DNA of 64,000 nucleotides from assembly GCA_027622195.1 (NCBI GenBank), contig JAQBZO010000002.1, forward strand, positions 1 to 64,000, read 5' to 3'. Position 1 is the stretch's first letter. Each line of letters starts with the position of its first letter. Below the pieces are notes generated by a model. It was given only the letters and a program-made list of their open reading frames with translations, searched no databases and had not been told where the DNA came from. Source of the DNA: Planctomycetota bacterium. GTDB taxonomy: Bacteria > Planctomycetota > Phycisphaerae > Phycisphaerales > SM1A02. The translations under genes were made by a program, and so were the position numbers. Of this stretch, positions 1-8,341 are shown piece by piece.

Positions 1-12
1 TTCCGTTTTCGC

Positions 13-35
13 GAACTCCGCAAAACTGCGAGTTC
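13..35 (-). terminator. Hairpin downstream of the prepilin-like gene
   Basis: A stem with one bulged base, GAACT(C)CGCA / TGCGAGTTC around the loop AAAC, begins about five bases after the stop codon of the minus-strand prepilin gene. The position fits a transcription terminator. No run of T follows in the direction of transcription, so it could also be a 3'-end stabilising hairpin. Confidence 0.4.
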
Positions 36-39
36 TGAA

Positions 40-1068
40 TCAGAATCCGATCGACTTGTATGGACCTTCTGGAACGATTCCAGGAAGAAGCCGATCACGG
101 AAGTAAATCCAATCGAGTCGAATTGCGCCGTAGGTTGGGTCGCTCAAGTCGGATGGCTGTGCGTAACGATGTCCGAAGAGGTCGAGGTCATCTGGAAGTT
201 CTGGATTCTGAACTGAGTACACCTCGGTCGAACCATCGACATACGAAAACGGAATCGCTGTCGGATCCCACATCGCGGGCCAATCGATCCAACCTTCCCA
301 ACCACCAGCTTGTGGCGTGCCTGGAAAACGGGGATCAATCACCCATCCCTGGTTGTTGTAATTGAAACCGTCGCTGTCGTCTTCGACAATCGAGCAGATC
401 GTGCGCGCAGGTTGGGGAATGCGAGAGATCTTCGTGGTATTCGTCGCGGTCATCGGAACACCATTCACACAGAACCAATCGTCCCACTTGTTCGCCCACT
501 CGTTGCTGTCCTCAGGGACAGTGGCACCGACAAAACTGTTGATCGAGTAACTGCGAATGCGTGCAGTTGGATCGAGAGGGCTTCGATAGACACCGTAGTC
601 GCCGATGTAGTTCCAGAGTTTTCCACCGGAGAGGGCGTTGGCGGTCGGAACTGTGGTGGTGTTGAGTCCATACTCGTACTCAGTTCCGCCCACGACGCCT
701 GCGCCGTACGAAGCGGTCCATGAGTGGTACGTCGTTGCAGCGGTGCTTCCATTATTGATGAGCACCGTGAAGGGACCACCGCAACTTCCAGCGGTTGGAT
801 TCAGTGTGTAATTGAAGTTTCCATCTGGACTCGTTCGATTCGAAGGAATCGCTCCATTGAAGTCCATGCTGTAACTGCTGAACGCCAGGGCGATCTGCCT
901 CTGGTTGTTGAGGTCTCCAGCCATATTCGACATGCGATGAACCTTTTGCGCGGCGACGATCACAAGTCCGGCGAGCAGCGCGATGATTGCCACAACCACC
1001 ATCAGTTCGGTGAGCGAGAATCCGCGCCGATGGGTGGCAATCTTCTCCGTTTTGGAAAACATGATCAT
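40..1068 (-). CDS. Prepilin-type N-terminal cleavage/methylation domain protein
   Basis: The protein is about 342 aa from the chosen start MIMFSK. Near the N terminus it has a type IV prepilin/pseudopilin signature: basic residues, then G|FSLTELMVVVAIIALLAGL, with cleavage after the Gly, a Glu at +5 and a single hydrophobic helix. The rest is a large globular domain with the RSYSINSFVG stretch typical of planctomycete prepilin-like proteins. Family members are processed by prepilin peptidase and exported by type II/IV pilus machinery; the role of the large planctomycete family is mostly unknown. The ORF runs upstream to 1122, but that start would overlap the divergent gene at 1111. The internal ATGs at 1068 or 1062 put the processing site at the usual short distance. 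A TACCAT hexamer lies just upstream. No other pilus genes are nearby. Confidence 0.85.
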   Translation of the reverse strand: MIMFSKTEKIATHRRGFSLTELMVVVAIIALLAGLVIVAAQKVHRMSNMAGDLNNQRQIALAFSSYSMDFNGAIPSNRTSPDGNFNYTLNPTAGSCGGPFTVLINNGSTAATTYHSWTASYGAGVVGGTEYEYGLNTTTVPTANALSGGKLWNYIGDYGVYRSPLDPTARIRSYSINSFVGATVPEDSNEWANKWDDWFCVNGVPMTATNTTKISRIPQPARTICSIVEDDSDGFNYNNQGWVIDPRFPGTPQAGGWEGWIDWPAMWDPTAIPFSYVDGSTEVYSVQNPELPDDLDLFGHRYAQPSDLSDPTYGAIRLDWIYFRDRLLPGIVPEGPYKSIGF

Positions 1069-1110
1069 GGAATGGTATACGCACAGGAGCGCGAACCGTA
1101 GCATGGAACC

Positions 1111-1566
1111 ATGAAGAATCACCAGAGAAACAGGTCACCTTGGGTCCTTGGGGTTGCATTCCTCGGTCTTGCAATTGCTTGGCCGAGTTCGGTCGCGTTG
1201 GCTCAGTCGGACTCTTCTGGTTTGGTGGTTCCCGAGGTTCCACTCGACAAGATTCCAGAAGCCGAGAGAGAGGCTGCAAAGCACGCTCGAACTGGAAAGT
1301 TCGCTGAATTCAAGAAACTGGCGATCACTCGCGCCGTAGCGGGAATGAAACTTCAAGCATTTCGAAAGTCGCTTCGCGGAAAAGAAATCACAGAGAGTGA
1401 TGAGAAGGAAGTGGCGAAGTTGGCCGATGCTGTCTCGAAGGCATCAGACCGTCTCGATGGCTGGGGCGAGGGAAAAAAATTGACAGCGCAGGACACCGCC
1501 GCGATGGACTACATCAATAGCGAGATCATGCGTGCGATCAAGACTCAGGCGCAAACACAAGGATAA
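1111..1566 (+). CDS. Small secreted protein of unknown function
   Basis: The 151-aa product starts with a clear signal peptide: a basic N region, the hydrophobic stretch VLGVAFLGLAIAWPSSVALA, then AQ. The mature part is short, charged and predicted helical, rich in Lys/Glu/Ala, with no recognised domain. It could be a periplasmic helical protein. It lies 7 bp upstream of the DUF2892-like gene on the same strand, so the two are probably co-transcribed. I do not recognise a function. Confidence 0.65.
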   Translation: MKNHQRNRSPWVLGVAFLGLAIAWPSSVALAQSDSSGLVVPEVPLDKIPEAEREAAKHARTGKFAEFKKLAITRAVAGMKLQAFRKSLRGKEITESDEKEVAKLADAVSKASDRLDGWGEGKKLTAQDTAAMDYINSEIMRAIKTQAQTQG

Positions 1567-1573
1567 TCCTCAC

Positions 1574-1801
1574 ATGGAATGCAACATCAACCAGCGCGGC
1601 AAGACGGTGCGGATGCTCGTCGGTGTGATCGTGGAGAGCGCGGGGTGGTTCATTCTTGTGCTACGGATTGTCGGCATTGTCTCGGGAACTTGGCCCTGGG
1701 TTGCGGGCGGCATCCTGCTCGCTCTTGGATTGGTCTTGATTCTTGAGGGCGTGTTCGGCTGGTGTGTGATCCGAGCACTCGGACCAGGTGCACCGCAGTA
1801 A
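1574..1801 (+). CDS. DUF2892/YgaP-transmembrane-like small membrane protein
   Basis: The 75-aa protein begins MECNINQRGKTVRMLVG and has two hydrophobic helices separated by a short Gly-containing turn. The N-terminal 'N-x-x-x-G-x-x-x-R' pattern followed by a helix pair resembles the DUF2892 inner-membrane family, which is often found alone or fused to rhodanese domains and often sits next to metal or sulfur genes. The ATG at 1574 is chosen over the ORF start at 1532, which overlaps the previous gene. AAGGA about 10 nt upstream can act as ribosome-binding site. The gene precedes the metal ATPase by 23 bp, so all three may form one transcript. The function is unknown. Confidence 0.6.
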   Translation: MECNINQRGKTVRMLVGVIVESAGWFILVLRIVGIVSGTWPWVAGGILLALGLVLILEGVFGWCVIRALGPGAPQ

Positions 1802-1814
1802 CGCAGTAACGCAG
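1794..1814 (+). repeat. Short tandem repeat CGCAGTAA (2.6 units)
   Basis: CGCAGTAA is repeated twice and followed by CGCAG, spanning the stop codon of the DUF2892-like gene and the gap before the ATPase. It is probably a replication-slippage microrepeat. Confidence 0.7.
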
Positions 1815-1824
1815 AGTACAGAGC

Positions 1825-3768
1825 ATGGGATGTTGCGGGACATATGAACGAGTGAAAGATCAGCAGGCTGGTTTCTGGCGCTCGGTGTTTCGCGACCGCG
1901 ACCTGATGAGTGCTCTCTTCAGCGGGATCCTTCTCGCGATTGGATTCGTGGGCGAGTCGGTCGCGGGTCCATCCCCCCTCTTGACAGGAATCTTTGTGGC
2001 GAGCGCGCTCGTGGGCGGTTGGCATGCTGTGCTCACTGCAACGAAGCAGTTGCTGCAGTTTGAATTCAACGTCGATCTCTTGATGGTGGTCGCTGCGATT
2101 GGCGCGAGTGCAATCGGTCATGTGGACGAGGGAGCAATGCTGCTCTTTCTCTTCGCGCTGGGACATGGACTCGAAGGATTCGCCGCGGACCGTGCGCGAC
2201 ATGCAATCGATGCGCTTGGCACACTGACCCCGCGCACAGCGAGTCGGATTCTCGGTGGAGGAGATGTTGAGTCAATTCCTGTTGAAGCGATTCGTGTTGG
2301 AGATCGCGTGCGCGTGGTCGCCGGCGAGCGTTTGCCGATGGACGGAACAGTCGAGTCTGGTGATTCGGCAGTCGATCAGGCTCCGATCACAGGAGAAAGC
2401 ATTCCAGTCTCGAAGCATGCGGGTTCGCCGGTCTTCGCTGGAACGCTGAATGGTGATGGCGTGCTCATCGTGGTGACGACACGGTTAGCCTCTGAGTCAA
2501 CAATGGCGCGCATGGTGCGACTCGTCGAAGAGTCGAGCACAAACAAGGGCCGAGTGCAGCGCGTCGCAGAACGATTCACCAGAATCTATACGCCCATCAT
2601 CTTGGTTGCTGTTCCGGTTCTGATCGGCGCGTTGGTTTCGTCTGGGTTTTCATTCTCGGATGCATTTACCCGTGCGATGGCGGTATTGGTCGGTGCGTCG
2701 CCGTGCGCCTTGGCGATTTCAACACCAAGCGCGGTCTTGAGTGGCATCGCGCGCGCTGCTCGCGCGGGGGTTCTCATCAAGGGCGGCGCGTTCCTCGAAG
2801 CATTGGGGCACATTGATGTCATCGCCTTCGACAAGACTGGCACATTGACCGCGGGGCGTCCTGAGCTCTCGATGATTGTGACTGCAGCAAACACCGATGA
2901 AGAGCGGGTGATTCGATTGGCTGCCGCGCTGAGCGATCAAAGTTCACACCCGCTCGCACGGGCGGTCGTCGAGAGCTCGAAGAAACGTGGTGTTCCTCTC
3001 ATCCGCGCGGTGGATGTACGCACATTGAGTGGGAAGGGTGTTGTTGGAACAGTCGATGGGGAACGCGCTGCGATTCTCTCTCCTCGCGCCGCGGGAATGG
3101 GAACTTTTCCCTCGATTCCACCAGAGATGGCGGCGCGTATTGCATCACTCGAATCAGATGCCTACACCGTTTCAGTTGTAGTCGGCGGAGACTCGATCAT
3201 TGGAGCCATCGCGTTTCGTGATCCTCCGCGCGAGGGAGTCGCTGAAGTCATGCAAGAGTTGGCTCGGTGCGGTGTGAAGCGAACGATCATGCTGACGGGC
3301 GATAATGCGGCGGTCGCGGCATCGATCGGTCGCGCTGTCGGGGTGAGCGACATTGAGTCGAATCTGATGCCAGAGCAGAAAATTGACGCGGTGAGATCAC
3401 TCCTGAAAACTTCGCGCGGTGTTGCGATGGTTGGTGACGGAGTAAATGATGCCCCCGCTCTTGCCGCGGCAACCGTTGGCATCGCGATGGGCGCGGGAGG
3501 CACCGACGTTGCGCTCGAGGCGGCCGACGTCGCGTTGATGGCGGATGATCTTCGCAAGTTGCCCTTCGCACTTCGCCTCAGCCAAGCGGCGCGTGTGATC
3601 GTCGCTCAGAACGTCGCGATCTCACTCGGGGTGGTGTTCATGCTCGTCATCGGTGCATCGCTCGGTTGGATCGGACTGAGTGTCGCCGTCGTGCTGCACG
3701 AAGGAAGCACGGTGGTCGTTGCCTTCAACGGACTTCGGCTTCTCACCTTTCCAGACGATCAGTCCTGA
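1825..3768 (+). CDS. P1B-type heavy-metal-translocating P-type ATPase (SPC / P1B-4 type)
   Basis: This 647-aa integral membrane pump would export a divalent transition metal at the cost of ATP. It has the actuator motif ITGES near residue 190, the transmembrane metal motif ASPCALAIS near 290, the phosphorylation motif DKTGTLT near 340, the nucleotide-domain SSHPLA near 375 and the hinge GDGVNDAPALA near 540. The SPC motif (instead of CPC) together with HEGST in the last helix pair defines the P1B-4 subgroup, whose members export Co, Fe, Mn or Zn rather than Cu. There is no N-terminal HMA domain, only a short CC-containing tail (MGCCG). Its 3' end overlaps the convergent uptake operon by 10 bp, so metal export and import lie side by side. 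The exact substrate cannot be read from the sequence; Mn or Fe is inferred from context. Confidence 0.92.
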   Translation: MGCCGTYERVKDQQAGFWRSVFRDRDLMSALFSGILLAIGFVGESVAGPSPLLTGIFVASALVGGWHAVLTATKQLLQFEFNVDLLMVVAAIGASAIGHVDEGAMLLFLFALGHGLEGFAADRARHAIDALGTLTPRTASRILGGGDVESIPVEAIRVGDRVRVVAGERLPMDGTVESGDSAVDQAPITGESIPVSKHAGSPVFAGTLNGDGVLIVVTTRLASESTMARMVRLVEESSTNKGRVQRVAERFTRIYTPIILVAVPVLIGALVSSGFSFSDAFTRAMAVLVGASPCALAISTPSAVLSGIARAARAGVLIKGGAFLEALGHIDVIAFDKTGTLTAGRPELSMIVTAANTDEERVIRLAAALSDQSSHPLARAVVESSKKRGVPLIRAVDVRTLSGKGVVGTVDGERAAILSPRAAGMGTFPSIPPEMAARIASLESDAYTVSVVVGGDSIIGAIAFRDPPREGVAEVMQELARCGVKRTIMLTGDNAAVAASIGRAVGVSDIESNLMPEQKIDAVRSLLKTSRGVAMVGDGVNDAPALAAATVGIAMGAGGTDVALEAADVALMADDLRKLPFALRLSQAARVIVAQNVAISLGVVFMLVIGASLGWIGLSVAVVLHEGSTVVVAFNGLRLLTFPDDQS

Positions 3769-5093
3769 GTTGGATTCTCTGCGCGCGGAATCGAGTGTCC
3801 GTGCGGATCAGTCGTCGAGGCGGCCTCATCGGCAAGTCGGATGGCGAGCTCAGGAGTCGTGACATGCTCAAGCAATGTCGCCGTCGTGTGCACGTGATCG
3901 GGACGAATGTCCGCTCGCGATGCGAGGAATGATTCCCACAACCGATGCGATCGGATGATTTGGGATGCTGCCACGGCCCCAGTTGGTGTGAGCGCGAGGT
4001 GAATGCCATCGTCGCACGAGACATGGTTCTCAGTTCGCAACATACGCAGCGCACCTCTTGAGGTGCGTCGCCGAAGTGCCGATTGATCCATGAGCGTCAA
4101 GAGCGAGGCGACCTCGAGCGGTGTTTCGCGCTCTCGTGCGCGCCAGAGTTGTGCGAGCGCTTCTTCTCTCGCGATGCGAAGGCGCAGTCGACTTTGTCTT
4201 GCGAGTTTCGGGAGGAGTCCATCCTCGGGGCCAAGAGCGACGCACACCGCGAAGATGGCCCCACTCGCAACGGCGATCGCTCCTGCACTCGACGTATCGG
4301 TTGCTGTCGCACTCACAAGCGGTGGAATGAGAATCGCACTGGCGTGACCGATCACTGCAGCCACTGCACCAAGGAGAGGACCGATCACGAGAATCCATCC
4401 CATGCGATTGGTCAACATCCGCGCAGCAGCTGGAAGTGCGGCAAGTAGTGCGACAACAAGGATGGATCCAACGCTTTCAAATGCTGCGACCGACACCAGT
4501 GCAACGAGTGCGGCGAGGAGCAAGTCCATCACGAGCGGACGCGCACCGATCGCATTCGCAAAGGCGGGATCGAACGCGGCAAGGCGAAGTTCCTTGAAAA
4601 AGAGAAACGATGCCAAGGCGCACGCAACGAGTGTGGTGGTCAGGATGGGTAGTGCGCGTGGGAGATCCATGCCGAACCAATCCACTCGGTCGACTGGTGT
4701 CAGTTCGAGTGCTCCGTACAACACACACGACGGATCGAGATCCACGCGGTCTGCCCCTCGCACGATGAGGACGAGTCCCACGGCAAAGAAGACGGTAAAT
4801 GCAGTGCCGAGCGCAGCTCCTTTGTCGACGCGAAGTGTTCGTTCGAGAAGGACGGCGAGAAGCAAACAGGCCACTCCACTGATCGCCGCTCCAATGAGCA
4901 TCACCATCGGATCGCGAGAACCCGTCATCAGAAATGCGCCCGCGATCCCAGGAAGAACCGCGTGCGTCACCGCATCGCCCGCCATGAGTCGTCCGCGAAC
5001 GAGAAGCCAACTCCCAGGGACCGCGCACGCCGCACCAGCGAGTGCGCCGACGAGGATGATCCACCCATCGACTTCGAATGAGAGTGGTCTCAT
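3759..5093 (-). CDS. TroD/MntD-type metal ABC permease fused to a C-terminal DtxR-like domain
   Basis: This 444-aa protein has two parts. Residues 1 to about 290 form an ABC-3 family permease with seven to nine hydrophobic helices and the GDAVTHAVLPGIAGAF motif that contacts the ATPase. Residues about 306-444 resemble a DtxR/MntR repressor: a winged-helix-like segment, then HRLWESFL, VHTTATLLEH and a PHGHSIP tail, like the family's metal-binding/dimerisation domain. Of the MntR second-site ligands, the EH pair is kept but the first Glu is Thr. The same fusion is known as Chlamydia YtgCR, where the repressor half is released and acts as a metal-dependent regulator. It is the last gene of a four-gene operon, overlapping the previous gene by ATGA. 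Whether the domain is cleaved or senses metal in situ is unknown. Confidence 0.88.
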   Translation of the reverse strand: MRPLSFEVDGWIILVGALAGAACAVPGSWLLVRGRLMAGDAVTHAVLPGIAGAFLMTGSRDPMVMLIGAAISGVACLLLAVLLERTLRVDKGAALGTAFTVFFAVGLVLIVRGADRVDLDPSCVLYGALELTPVDRVDWFGMDLPRALPILTTTLVACALASFLFFKELRLAAFDPAFANAIGARPLVMDLLLAALVALVSVAAFESVGSILVVALLAALPAAARMLTNRMGWILVIGPLLGAVAAVIGHASAILIPPLVSATATDTSSAGAIAVASGAIFAVCVALGPEDGLLPKLARQSRLRLRIAREEALAQLWRARERETPLEVASLLTLMDQSALRRRTSRGALRMLRTENHVSCDDGIHLALTPTGAVAASQIIRSHRLWESFLASRADIRPDHVHTTATLLEHVTTPELAIRLADEAASTTDPHGHSIPRAENPTQD

Positions 5094-6424
5094 GTGGATC
5101 CTCGTTCAATAGGATGAATACTTGCTGGCACCGGTCGAGCGGAGAACGATTCTGAGTCGTCTCCATCGAGTTCGATGATCAGTTGCGCGACGAGTGGCTC
5201 TGGGAGAATGTGTTCGATTTGATCGGCATCGCGGTCCACATGGCTCGGAGCGATGTCGGCGAATCGGACGAGATACAGCTCCCAGAGTCGATGGTTCCGA
5301 ACGACTCTCCGCGCTTCGGTGAGACCGCGCGGTGTGAGTTGGATTGCGCCAGCGTGCGAAGTGACGAGCTTCCTTCGTTGGGCGCGGCGAATGAGTCGAT
5401 CGAGTGCGGGACCACTCCATGAACGTCTTTGCATCAGCCTCGCGATCGCGACAGGCGCGTTCGCGTCGCCGCCTCCGACCTCAAAGAGTGCGCGAAGTAA
5501 GTGTTGCGATCGCACACGAGATTCAAGCCTTGCGCGTCGAATCATGCGCCACACGGCTCCTTCTGCGGGACCAAACATCACGGCGAGGGTGAAGAATCCT
5601 GCTGCAACGATGACGCAGAGTGCTCCTGCCGGAAGATCGGGAGCGGCAGCTGATGCAGCAGATCCGACCGCTCCGCTGAGTGCGCCGAGAGACGATGCGA
5701 TGATCAACATCCCACCAGCGCGGGCGGTGCATGCGCGCGCGGCGGCGGCGGGAACAATCAGAAACGCGACGACGACGAGCAGTCCTGCCGCTTGCATGCC
5801 CACGACAATAATGATGCACAGTGACAGCATGAGCAGCGCGTCGAGTCGCTTCACTGGGTATCCAATGCTCATGGCGAAGGATTCGTCGAAGCAGAGAAGT
5901 CTCCACTCCTTGAAGAGCAGGATGCAGAGGATTCCGACGACGACCGCTCCTGCGCAGACAGACCAGAGATCGACTGTTGTCATGCTCGCCACACGACCGA
6001 GGAGCACGCTGGTGAGTCCCGCTTGTGATCCTGTTGGAAGTGATTGCACGATGCTGAGGATCACGACACCGAGCCCGTATCCGCAGCCGAGCACGATGGC
6101 CATGGCTGCGTCATCCTTGAGTCGAGTGTGTCGGCGAATGGCGGACACGAGCCACGCACCGGAGAGTGCGCTGATGGCTGCGCCGACTGCGAGTGCCCAC
6201 ATCACGCGTCCTTCGCCCAGTGCGGCACAGATGAGGAATGCTCCCGCAACACCTGGAAGTGCGGCGTGACTCATGACATCGCCGAGCAGCGCGCGTCTTC
6301 GAAGAAGGACGAATGTACCGACCGCTCCTGCTGCTGCCCCGAGTGCTGACACCGTCGAGAGCACCACTCGCATTGTCCAATCCATCGCCACGATGTCGAT
6401 CCACTCGGTCATAGAGTCAATCAA
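5090..6424 (-). CDS. TroC/MntC-type metal ABC permease fused to a C-terminal DtxR-like domain
   Basis: This is the partner permease, also 444 aa and with the same architecture. Its ABC-3 membrane domain contains GDVMSHAALPGVAGAFL, and its C-terminal part (about 300-444) contains HRLWELYLVRFADI and VDRDADQIEHILPE. Here the first acidic ligand position of MntR is Asp and the Glu-His pair is intact, so this copy preserves the metal site better than the neighbouring permease. The helix-turn-helix-like region (SGPALDRLIRRAQRRKLV) is present and basic. It overlaps both operon neighbours by 4 bp (ATGA), implying translational coupling. The two permeases are paralogues and probably form a heterodimeric channel. 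A pair of such fusions plus a free MntR is notable. Confidence 0.88.
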   Translation of the reverse strand: MIDSMTEWIDIVAMDWTMRVVLSTVSALGAAAGAVGTFVLLRRRALLGDVMSHAALPGVAGAFLICAALGEGRVMWALAVGAAISALSGAWLVSAIRRHTRLKDDAAMAIVLGCGYGLGVVILSIVQSLPTGSQAGLTSVLLGRVASMTTVDLWSVCAGAVVVGILCILLFKEWRLLCFDESFAMSIGYPVKRLDALLMLSLCIIIVVGMQAAGLLVVVAFLIVPAAAARACTARAGGMLIIASSLGALSGAVGSAASAAAPDLPAGALCVIVAAGFFTLAVMFGPAEGAVWRMIRRARLESRVRSQHLLRALFEVGGGDANAPVAIARLMQRRSWSGPALDRLIRRAQRRKLVTSHAGAIQLTPRGLTEARRVVRNHRLWELYLVRFADIAPSHVDRDADQIEHILPEPLVAQLIIELDGDDSESFSARPVPASIHPIERGST

Positions 6425-7242
6425 CTATCTCCGCGACGCGCTGCTGCGCGCAGTGCATCGGCTGCTTCTGAGAGGATGGTGAGTCGTCCACCGTACGTCT
6501 TCGCGAGATTGGCGTTGGTGAGGGTGGTCGGCGTTGGTCCAGCAGCAACCACACGCATGTTGAGGAGCACGCACCAATCGAATGCATGCGCTGCCGTCGC
6601 GAGGTCATGATGGACAGCGATGATGGTTGCTCCGTCTTGACGCAGTTGATGAAGAACTTCGAGGATCACCTGTTCTGTGGCGGCATCCACACTCGCGAAC
6701 GGCTCATCAAGGAGGTACACGCGCGCGCGCTGCATGAGTGCTCGCGCGAGGAAGATGCGTTGTTGTTGTCCTCCAGAAAGTCGGCCGATCTGACGAAGTG
6801 CGAAGGACTCCATTCCCACACGCGCGAGCATGTGCGTTGCCTCATCGATCACTTCGCGAGAGACCGAGCGACACCAACCGAGCCTTGCGTACGCTCCCAT
6901 GGCCACGACATCGACGGCGCGCACGGGGAAGTCCCAGTCCACACTCTCGCGCTGCGGAACATAGCCAATGAGTCGTCGTTGCGATTCGAATGATGCGCCG
7001 TGAACGAGGACACGTCCGCTCGTGGTCGGCACCTGACCGAGAATCGCTTTGAGAAGCGTGCTTTTTCCTGCGCCGTTGGGTCCGATGACTCCAGCGAAAC
7101 TTCCAGTTGGGAAGTCGAGGTCGATGTCCCACAGGACAGGTCGCCCGTCATACGCAACGGTGAGATCGTGAACGCAGATGGCGGCATCGGAGGCGTGCTC
7201 TAATCCAGGGAGAGAACTCTCGGTGCCGTGGATGAGTGTCAT
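6421..7242 (-). CDS. TroB/MntB-type metal ABC transporter ATP-binding protein
   Basis: This 273-aa ATPase carries Walker A GPNGAGKST near residue 55, a Q-loop (VPQRESVDW), the signature LSGGQQQR, Walker B VYLLDEPF and the H-loop HHDL. The phrase IGYVPQRESVDWDFP is characteristic of Mn/Zn/Fe importers of the TroB/MntB/YtgB group. It energises the two permeases downstream. Its start overlaps the end of the substrate-binding protein gene by 4 bp. An extra ~25 residues precede the first beta-strand, so a later start is possible, but the ATGA overlap supports this one. Confidence 0.93.
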   Translation of the reverse strand: MTLIHGTESSLPGLEHASDAAICVHDLTVAYDGRPVLWDIDLDFPTGSFAGVIGPNGAGKSTLLKAILGQVPTTSGRVLVHGASFESQRRLIGYVPQRESVDWDFPVRAVDVVAMGAYARLGWCRSVSREVIDEATHMLARVGMESFALRQIGRLSGGQQQRIFLARALMQRARVYLLDEPFASVDAATEQVILEVLHQLRQDGATIIAVHHDLATAAHAFDWCVLLNMRVVAAGPTPTTLTNANLAKTYGGRLTILSEAADALRAAARRGDS

Positions 7243-8306
7243 GTCGATGACTCCGTAGACGCCGCAAGCGCACCGAGTCGACCATAGGGATGCACTTCAC
7301 CGCCGAGTGCGGAGACGATGGTGGTGAGATCGTGATCGATCATTCCAAGATAAGTCCCCTCATACGTTCTTGCCGGACCGAGACTATCTGAAAAGAGTGT
7401 GCCTCCGAGTGTGACGGTATGTCCGCGCGCTGCCGCGCCCTCGATGAGTGCGGTGACACTCTTGTTCGCGACGCTTGATTCGGCAAAGACCGCTGGGATC
7501 GAACGCTCGACGATGAGATCGACGAGGCGTCGCACGTCGGCGAGTCCAGCTTCAGACTCGGTGCTTACACCTTGAATGCCGTGCACTTCAAATCCGAATG
7601 CGCGGCCGAAGTAGCGAAATGCATCGTGTGATGTAATGATCACGCGTCGCTCTTTCGGGATGGATGCGGCGCGCTCGATTCCCCACACTCGAAGCGCGGC
7701 GAGTTCGCGTTGATAGAGTTCGGCTTGCGCGAAGACAAGTGCTTGAATCTTCGAATCGGTCATCTTCGCTGCATTGATGATCTCAGCCGATGCGAAGGTC
7801 GCGCACTGCGACCAGATGGCAGGGTCCATCCAAATGTGCGGATCCCACACTGCATGGGTTGCATCTGGATTTTGTTCATGAGCCGAAAAAAGTTCTGACT
7901 TGTTGATGACATCACCAACGGCGATCACAGGAAGTCCTCGGTCGGAGGCGCGGGCGAGCGTCTCGCCCATCTTTCCCTCGAGTCCGAGTCCCACGACAAA
8001 AATGGCGCGCGCGCTCATGATCGCGGCGACATCCGATGCAGTGGGTCGATAGAGATGCGGATCGACGCCCGATCCCATCAGGCTCGACGAGCGAATGCGT
8101 GTGGCTTTCCCGATGTGGGCAATGAGGTCATGAAGGAATGGGGTGGAGCAGATGAATTCACCAGAGAGCGCTCGCGAGGAGGAGGCATCTTGGCAGCCCA
8201 CGGTCATCGGAATCCCAAAGAGGACGGGAAGAGCCGTCGAAGCAAGACCGAGTCCAAGGAGTCCAAGTGTTTTTCTCCGAGAGAGTTCGGTGGATGTTGT
8301 AGGCAT
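7239..8306 (-). CDS. TroA/ZnuA-type metal substrate-binding lipoprotein
   Basis: This 355-aa cluster A-I binding protein captures Mn/Zn/Fe outside the membrane and delivers it to the permeases. From the chosen ATG the N terminus reads SRRKTLGLLGLGLAST and ends in a lipobox with TVGC. The twin Arg suggests possible Tat export as a lipoprotein. Metal-ligand motifs are GVDPHLY, DPHIWMDP, SHDAFRYF and LFSDSLG, matching the three His plus Asp set of Treponema TroA. The third ligand is His rather than the Glu of Mn-specific PsaA/MntA, so Zn and Mn are both possible. The ORF can be read from a GTG at 8348, but that would overlap the divergent repressor gene and displace the signal peptide. Two repressor boxes cover its start and promoter. 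Confidence 0.92.
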   Translation of the reverse strand: MPTTSTELSRRKTLGLLGLGLASTALPVLFGIPMTVGCQDASSSRALSGEFICSTPFLHDLIAHIGKATRIRSSSLMGSGVDPHLYRPTASDVAAIMSARAIFVVGLGLEGKMGETLARASDRGLPVIAVGDVINKSELFSAHEQNPDATHAVWDPHIWMDPAIWSQCATFASAEIINAAKMTDSKIQALVFAQAELYQRELAALRVWGIERAASIPKERRVIITSHDAFRYFGRAFGFEVHGIQGVSTESEAGLADVRRLVDLIVERSIPAVFAESSVANKSVTALIEGAAARGHTVTLGGTLFSDSLGPARTYEGTYLGMIDHDLTTIVSALGGEVHPYGRLGALAASTESST

Positions 8307-8333
8307 ACCTACAAGTATGTAGCATAAACTACA
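8298..8333. promoter_or_regulatory. Two MntR-like operator boxes in the divergent troA/mntR control region
   Basis: Two copies of the dyad TGTAG-N6-CTACA lie 20 bp apart centre to centre: TGTAGGCATACCTACA at 8298-8313 and TGTAGCATAAACTACA at 8318-8333. They are on the same helix face, two turns apart. Box 2 overlaps the mntR -10 hexamer TACACT (8330-8335) and a minus-strand TATGCT (8321-8326) that could serve troA; box 1 covers the troA start codon. This fits joint repression of uptake operon and repressor by metal-loaded MntR. The dyad and spacing are seen directly; the binding protein is inferred. Confidence 0.7.
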
Positions 8334-8341
8334 CTTTGTCA

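Noticed and set aside
1570-2202. Minus-strand ORF of 210 aa across the DUF2892 and ATPase genes
   Set aside because: It spans two real genes and their gap and has no recognisable domain.
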